From positions 1 through 39,284 of the IMG/VR virus record IMGVR_UViG_3300033993_001516: 39,284 nucleotides of DNA. One strand, given 5' to 3'. Positions 35,305 to 39,284 of this stretch are shown here, one piece after another (positions within the stretch are counted from its first letter, which is position 1; every line of letters begins with the position of its first letter). The notes under the pieces were generated by a model. That model saw only the letters and a program-made list of their open reading frames with translations. It was not told where the DNA came from and did no database searches. The position numbers and the translations under genes were made by a program. This DNA is from a virus.

Positions 35305-36841
35305 CGTCGGGCGTGGAGTCGGGCGGAGTTGAACCGCCGTCCGTTGCGTCCTCTTCGTCCGCAGCGTCGATGCCAGGTTGCGACCCCGAAGGTGGCGCGG
35401 TGATAGGAGAGCCGGGCGCGGGCGGGAATACGTCCGTGACGCTCAACCCTGCCGCCTCGCACTTTTCTTTGCGGCGAACAGCGGCAGCAATCGCCGCATC
35501 TTCTTCGGCCTCTTCGTCCAGCCCGTGCATCTCGGCAAAGCGGCGAGTGGACATTGCGCCCGTGCGGACAATCTCCAACAGCGCCTTGGTGTCGCGGCCA
35601 AAGTCCACCGTAGCGCGGGCGGGCGGGATGAAATCCACCCTCCACCAATCGTCACGCAGCGGCAAGCGCCCCGCTTGAATCTCCGACCATACCCAATACT
35701 TCCAGAAGCGGCGGCAGAACTGATTGATGAGCCACTCCTGCAATTCGGAGAAAAAGACCTGTGCGTCGGCCAACACATAGCGGGTGTTTGCCCCGCCGAT
35801 CCCGGCCACCGACCAAAGCATTTCGGGCGAGACGCCGATGCCCCAAGAGATGTCGCGGGCGAGAAAGTCGAGGAACGCTTGGAAGTTATTGCCGGGATGC
35901 TCGTTCTTGAACTGCTGCAACTTGCTTCCGGGCGGCAACTGGACCACGCCCGATTGCGAGTAGAGCTTGTCTAGCGTAACGCTGCCCGTGGAGGCATCCT
36001 GCTTCTTGAGCGCGGCTCCCATGCCAATTTGCATGGCGTCGGGTGACTCGATGATGAAGGCGGGCTGACTCGCCAGCTTAAACGTCTGCTTGGTGAAGCT
36101 GACGATATCGGCCATGTCGTGCAGATGCAGGGCTGCGCGGGCCAGCCATGACGGGCTGCGCGTGTAGCCAATGCGAACGGGTCGGCGGAAGTGCAGGATG
36201 TCATCGGCAGAGACATCGGTAAAACGCTGCGCGTCGGCGCTGCCAAGGATGCGGTATTGGGTCGGCCTGCCGTAGCGGTCAGTCCGCACGCCGTCCTGCC
36301 ATTCGTCCTGGCTCAGTGGCGTGGTGGCGTTGCCGACCGATTCCGCTCCCATGAACCGAACCAGGGCGCGCCCGCTTTCGCTTTTGATGAACTGCCCGAA
36401 AAAATCGCCGTCGATAGCAACGTGGCGGATGATGAAGCTCTGTGCCTCGTAGAAATTGACCTGACCGCCAGCGTCGAAACCAAACGCTTCGCGGCCTACC
36501 GAATCCTCAAAAAGTTCTTCCGCCTGTTTGTTCCACGCATCGTCCGAGGTGCGAGCGGCGGGGATGATGCCCGTGCCGCAGACATAGCGCGCCACGCCAT
36601 CCACGGCGCGTGCGGCGAGGCCCACATTGTTGTAGAGCCAGCGCGCCTTTCGCATGATGTTGACCCGCGTGCCGTTGGTAAGCTCGTTGCGCGGCTCCAC
36701 CGTGGGCATATAGATGAAAGTCCTGCCCGGCTGATAAAGTTCGCCCGCCTCATAGGCTGCATTTTTGGCATCGGGCTTGCGTGGCCTGCCTGCTCCGGGG
36801 CGCGCTCCCCCGCGCTTTGATTTCGTTTGAATTTCCGCCAC
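35300..36841 (-). CDS. Portal protein (lambda gpB family)
   Basis: A 513-residue protein starting at GTG 36841, 13 nt after TTTGACA. After a basic start (KSKRGGARPGAGRPRKPD) come NIMRKARWLYNNVGLAARAV, DGDFFGQFIKSESGRALVRF, ADDILHFRRPVRIGYTRSPS and FLARDISWGIGVSPEMLWSV, all typical of lambda-type portals. The C-terminal part is Glu-rich then Pro/Thr-rich. The dodecameric ring forms the DNA channel and binds terminase. Confidence 0.9.
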   Translation of the reverse strand: MAEIQTKSKRGGARPGAGRPRKPDAKNAAYEAGELYQPGRTFIYMPTVEPRNELTNGTRVNIMRKARWLYNNVGLAARAVDGVARYVCGTGIIPAARTSDDAWNKQAEELFEDSVGREAFGFDAGGQVNFYEAQSFIIRHVAIDGDFFGQFIKSESGRALVRFMGAESVGNATTPLSQDEWQDGVRTDRYGRPTQYRILGSADAQRFTDVSADDILHFRRPVRIGYTRSPSWLARAALHLHDMADIVSFTKQTFKLASQPAFIIESPDAMQIGMGAALKKQDASTGSVTLDKLYSQSGVVQLPPGSKLQQFKNEHPGNNFQAFLDFLARDISWGIGVSPEMLWSVAGIGGANTRYVLADAQVFFSELQEWLINQFCRRFWKYWVWSEIQAGRLPLRDDWWRVDFIPPARATVDFGRDTKALLEIVRTGAMSTRRFAEMHGLDEEAEEDAAIAAAVRRKEKCEAAGLSVTDVFPPAPGSPITAPPSGSQPGIDAADEEDATDGGSTPPDSTPDV

Positions 36842-36854
36842 GCCTGCGGCGGTC

Positions 36855-36861
36855 TGTCAAA
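36855..36861 (-). promoter_or_regulatory. TTTGACA motif before the portal gene
   Basis: TTTGACA ends 13 nt before GTG 36841; the gap has GCC-GCA-GGC. Confidence 0.6.
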
Positions 36862-37155
36862 TCACAGACGCACGGGCGCTTCCGACCAATCGGCGTAAAC
36901 CATGCCTGCGCTGCGGACTTTCGTGGGCTCGGCAGAGGGGGCGAGGTCTTCGATCAAGTCTTCGACCAGATTCAGAATGTCGGCCTTGCTGTAACGCTTG
37001 GCCTGGCCGCTGGTGCTGCCGCCCTCAAAGCCCGTCGAGGTGATGACCACTTCGCTTTCCGCCGAGGCAAACAGCGCGGTTGCCATCGTCTGCAATTCGG
37101 AAAGCGTCTTGGTGCGCTTCAAGAATTTGCGGATGCCAGCAAGCTCGGAGGTCAT
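36862..37155 (-). CDS. Head-tail joining protein, gpW-like
   Basis: A 97-residue protein between large terminase and portal, exactly where lambda encodes gpW. LAGIRKFLKRTKTLSELQTM is a helix pair, SEVVITSTGFEGGSTSG a beta hairpin and KADILNLVEDLIEDL a helix. gpW plugs the portal after packaging. It starts at the ATG at 37155, overlapping the terminase stop as ATGA, 14 nt after TTTGACA. Confidence 0.7.
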   Translation of the reverse strand: MTSELAGIRKFLKRTKTLSELQTMATALFASAESEVVITSTGFEGGSTSGQAKRYSKADILNLVEDLIEDLAPSAEPTKVRSAGMVYADWSEAPVRL

Positions 37156-38867
37156 GCTTGGGCGTCGGCTGTCAAAGGTTGTGGTTGCGCCTCAAAGTGC
37201 TGCCGCATCACCCACCACGTCACCAAATGCAGCTTAGTGCAGTCACCGTAGTGGTCACCCGCCACCTTCTTCCAGACGCGGCCTTTGGTCTTCTCGCTCT
37301 CGATGATTTTCTGCCCCATGTGCCCAAGCAAAAAGTCTTCGCCCGTGTCAGACGGGAAATGCAAAAGCGGCGGCGATTTTTTGGCGATGCGCTCGATGTA
37401 GAGCGCCACCTTGGCCGAGAAGTCCACATAGCGGTAAAGCACCAGCGTCGGGTAGTCCTTCAAGTGCGAGGCATCCCATGTGCCAGCCTGTGCCGCCGAT
37501 CCCTTGGACGGAAAAAACACGCCGCCCGACCGGGCGCACGTTGCATAGACGCGCTCGGTGAAGTCGCCCGAATCGACCAGCCCGCATTGGATGCGGATTG
37601 GTTCTTCGCGTCCCTCCACACGCCACTCCATGCGCGCCACGAGCGGAATCAAGTCCTCGATGGCAAAGGTCGTGCCGTAGTCGATCACATACGCCTCGCC
37701 GCCTTCCGTCCACGCTTGCACGCTCCAGTGCGTTTGCATTTGTCCGGGGTCAGCACAAAGCGTGACCAGCACGGGCTCGACGGGCATCTGGCCGCGCTTG
37801 TAAGTCGCATCCCGCATCGCCACTACGGCATCGTCGCTAACGTGCGCCGTGCGGTCTTCCCATCTTTGCGCCATGCGCTTTTGTAAAAACTGCTTTCGCG
37901 GCTCGCGGTCGCCGCGCTGCCAAGCCTCTTCGGCCCTGACCCACTCGGACGCCAATTTTGACCACGGCACCCACCACACCGTGAGCGCGTTGTAATTAAA
38001 GGCCAACCGCCCGGTCATGCCGTCAGCCACTTGGATGTATTGCCCTGTGGCGCAAAGTTGTCGGCGTTGCTCCGCGTTGTCTTCAAAGCGCGCATCGCAC
38101 CCGGCACAGACCATGTGCGTGGTGGCCGCAAGTCTGTCCCAATCCATTGACCCGTCCTTTTTGCGCTCCCGCTGAAAGCGCACCATTTCAAAGCGCCACG
38201 GCTGGCGGCGTTGGCACTGTGGACACTCCCACTGCCATTGCCATTGTTCGCACAGGTCTTGGGCTGCGTGGAAATCGTCGCCCTCTTCGCCGCCCTGGCT
38301 GACCAGAACCACCCGGCTATTCCATCGGTCGTGCGTGCGGCGGCGGAACTCCTCAACCATGCCATGCTTCCAGCGCCACACCTCGTCACCGATACACCAG
38401 CGGATCGACTTTTCTTGAAGGTTGCTGATGTTTGCCCCGCCGATGAAAAGAGGCATATGGGGGAAAAGGATCTCGGTCTTTCGTTTGGCGTGGCGGTCTT
38501 TGGGGAATAGCCGCGCCACGGGTTCGGTGGCGTTGAAGACGGGGGCCAACCGCGTCTCGGCCCACTCCTTTGATAGCTCGTCCGTCTGCCCCGCAAAAAG
38601 GGACGGCCCCGGCGCTTGCGATACCACCCACGCCAGAAGGCACTCAAAGAGTGTGGTCTTGCCCGATCCGACCGGGGCGCAAATCAGCACCTCGTCGTTG
38701 GTGTCTTTGGCGATCTCCTCCAGTGGCGCGTTTAGCCAGGGCGCGGTATCCCTGCGGAATCGCGGGTTGCGCGCCGAGTGCGGCAACTCAACGTGCCGCT
38801 CTATCCATTCGACTACGCCGAGCTTCTCAGCGGCATCAACGGTTTCACTGAAGCCCTCTGGCAGCAT
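37152..38867 (-). CDS. Terminase large subunit (lambda gpA family)
   Basis: I start at the ATG at 38867 (571 residues) with AAGGAGG 10 nt upstream; a TTG two codons earlier is less likely. Walker A is EVLICAPVGSGKTTLFECL; Walker B-like SIRWCIGDEVWRW; a zinc ribbon CPQCQRR...CAGCDA (about 213-253); the nuclease has LCADPGQ, GLVDSGDF and DHYGDCTKLHL. The enzyme powers DNA packaging and cuts at cos. This family usually makes cohesive ends, which fits the 12-bp terminal repeat. Confidence 0.95.
   Translation of the reverse strand: MLPEGFSETVDAAEKLGVVEWIERHVELPHSARNPRFRRDTAPWLNAPLEEIAKDTNDEVLICAPVGSGKTTLFECLLAWVVSQAPGPSLFAGQTDELSKEWAETRLAPVFNATEPVARLFPKDRHAKRKTEILFPHMPLFIGGANISNLQEKSIRWCIGDEVWRWKHGMVEEFRRRTHDRWNSRVVLVSQGGEEGDDFHAAQDLCEQWQWQWECPQCQRRQPWRFEMVRFQRERKKDGSMDWDRLAATTHMVCAGCDARFEDNAEQRRQLCATGQYIQVADGMTGRLAFNYNALTVWWVPWSKLASEWVRAEEAWQRGDREPRKQFLQKRMAQRWEDRTAHVSDDAVVAMRDATYKRGQMPVEPVLVTLCADPGQMQTHWSVQAWTEGGEAYVIDYGTTFAIEDLIPLVARMEWRVEGREEPIRIQCGLVDSGDFTERVYATCARSGGVFFPSKGSAAQAGTWDASHLKDYPTLVLYRYVDFSAKVALYIERIAKKSPPLLHFPSDTGEDFLLGHMGQKIIESEKTKGRVWKKVAGDHYGDCTKLHLVTWWVMRQHFEAQPQPLTADAQA
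37170..37176 (-). promoter_or_regulatory. TTTGACA motif before the gpW-like gene
   Basis: TTTGACA lies in the end of the large terminase gene and ends 14 nt before the ATG at 37155. Confidence 0.6.
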
Positions 38868-39258
38868 CGGCAACAGCCCTCCTTGCCTTCTGGACTTCTT
38901 TCTCGATGACGGGAGCCATCTGCGCTGCGGCCAGCCCCTCCAACTGGCCCGGCAGCACGGCCACCAGCGAATCCATGCAGGCCGCGACTACAGCACCGAG
39001 CGCCATCCCCTGCTCGCGCACCGAGTCCTTGGCGATGTATTTGCCTTCGTCAATTTCCAGTTGGCGGGCAATGCGCTGGCATTCCAGTTTTACCTTGAGG
39101 AGTTTGGCCTGCCCATAGTCTTGGACGGCGGCAATGTCACCGAACTGGTTGGCGAGGTTGAAGGCTTGTCGCCTGCCAACCCCCGCAACCTTTTGTGCGG
39201 CATTGGCCGTCTTGGCTTTAGCTCCGCGCTTTGTGCAATTTTTTGCAGGAATGCTCAT
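38845..39258 (-). CDS. Terminase small subunit (Nu1-like)
   Basis: A 137-residue protein, first gene of the late block. KTANAAQKVAGVGRRQAFNL suggests a DNA-binding helix-turn-helix; AKLLKVKLECQRIARQLEID and GLAAAQMAPVIEKEVQKARR are helices for binding the large subunit; GKYIAKDSVREQGMALG is a conserved phrase of Nu1-like proteins. It overlaps the large subunit gene by 23 nt. The candidate cos region is directly upstream across the circle joint. Confidence 0.75.
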   Translation of the reverse strand: MSIPAKNCTKRGAKAKTANAAQKVAGVGRRQAFNLANQFGDIAAVQDYGQAKLLKVKLECQRIARQLEIDEGKYIAKDSVREQGMALGAVVAACMDSLVAVLPGQLEGLAAAQMAPVIEKEVQKARRAVADAARGLQ

Positions 39259-39272
39259 AAATCATGTGTAAA

Positions 39273-39284
39273 TGACGCCCAAAC
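39273..39284. repeat. Right copy of 12-bp terminal direct repeat
   Basis: TGACGCCCAAAC, identical to positions 1-12. Across the joint an inverted repeat AAACC-CCATT-GGTTT is formed beside it. Together with the small terminase gene 15 nt away this is the likely cos region. Confidence 0.8.

Noticed and set aside
35970-35985. AGCGTAACGCT palindrome in the portal gene as another origin site
   Set aside because: It resembles the 2498 and 2698 palindromes but lacks the central spacing and full arms; probably chance in coding sequence.
16349-37176. TTTGACA sites as sigma70 promoters (-35 boxes)
   Set aside because: At 17 bp downstream there is no TATAAT-like box at the sites checked (37170, 35298, 30934, 30172, 16349); that position falls on codons 2-3 of the gene.
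1-39284. CRISPR array, IS element, diversity-generating retroelement, toxin gene
   Set aside because: No regularly spaced repeats, transposase or reverse transcriptase frames, and no template/variable repeat pair were seen.

Overview
This window looks like the complete genome of a temperate, lambda-like long-tailed phage (siphovirus). The first and last 12 bases are identical (TGACGCCCAAAC), so the sequence probably closes into a circle of about 39.27 kb. Support for a temperate siphovirus: a tyrosine integrase with a tRNA-derived attachment site beside it, a lambda gpA-type terminase, a lambda-type portal, a ClpP-type head protease with a built-in scaffold, a tail chaperone pair with a programmed frameshift, and a tape measure protein. 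The integrase has the LRHSF...MGNS...NY signature common in recombinases of the Planctomycetes-Verrucomicrobia-Chlamydiae group, so a Verrucomicrobiota-like host is my best guess. That is inference from one protein family.

Layout. Positions 11693 down to 60 (minus strand) are a dense early operon in which almost every gene overlaps the next by ATGA, GTGA or TAATG. In order of transcription: a ribbon-helix-helix (RHH) regulator, an excisionase-like HTH protein, two related blocks of small coiled-coil and membrane proteins, a PD-(D/E)XK resolvase-like nuclease, a recombination protein with an SSB-type acidic tail, a RecE-type exonuclease and an HTH protein. After an inserted plus-strand cassette the operon continues with a Mom-like DNA modification protein, a ParB/DGQHR protein, a DnaD-like replication initiator carrying perfect palindromes (a candidate origin), zinc-ribbon proteins and two putative regulators. 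The inserted cassette (4480-5096) holds three small genes, has its own sigma70 promoter and operator, and resembles an anti-defence locus.

Positions 11694-11793 are a divergent control region. To its right on the plus strand are a second RHH regulator, a 15-base poly-C tract, the integrase, attP, a metallophosphoesterase, an HTH protein, an HExxH metallopeptidase and a small membrane protein. Two tRNA-like elements lie in the strand-switch region 14962-15388.

Positions 39258 down to 15393 (minus strand) are the late operon, continuous with the early operon across the circle junction: small and large terminase, gpW-like joiner, portal, protease/scaffold, major capsid protein, terminator, two glycosyltransferases, head-tail and tail proteins, gpG/gpGT, tape measure, tail tip proteins, a third glycosyltransferase with an RmlC-like sugar epimerase, BppU-like, collagen-like and LamG-like fibre proteins, and lysis genes (two small holin-like proteins, a lipoprotein, an amidase). 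Several lysis and regulatory genes are under 60 codons.

The most notable new-looking signals are: a 7-base motif TTTGACA placed 13-14 nt before many late start codons, including an internal scaffold start; the -1 frameshift signal; the palindromes exactly 200 bp apart inside the initiator gene; the duplicated coiled-coil cassette; and the Mom-like/ParB-like pair.
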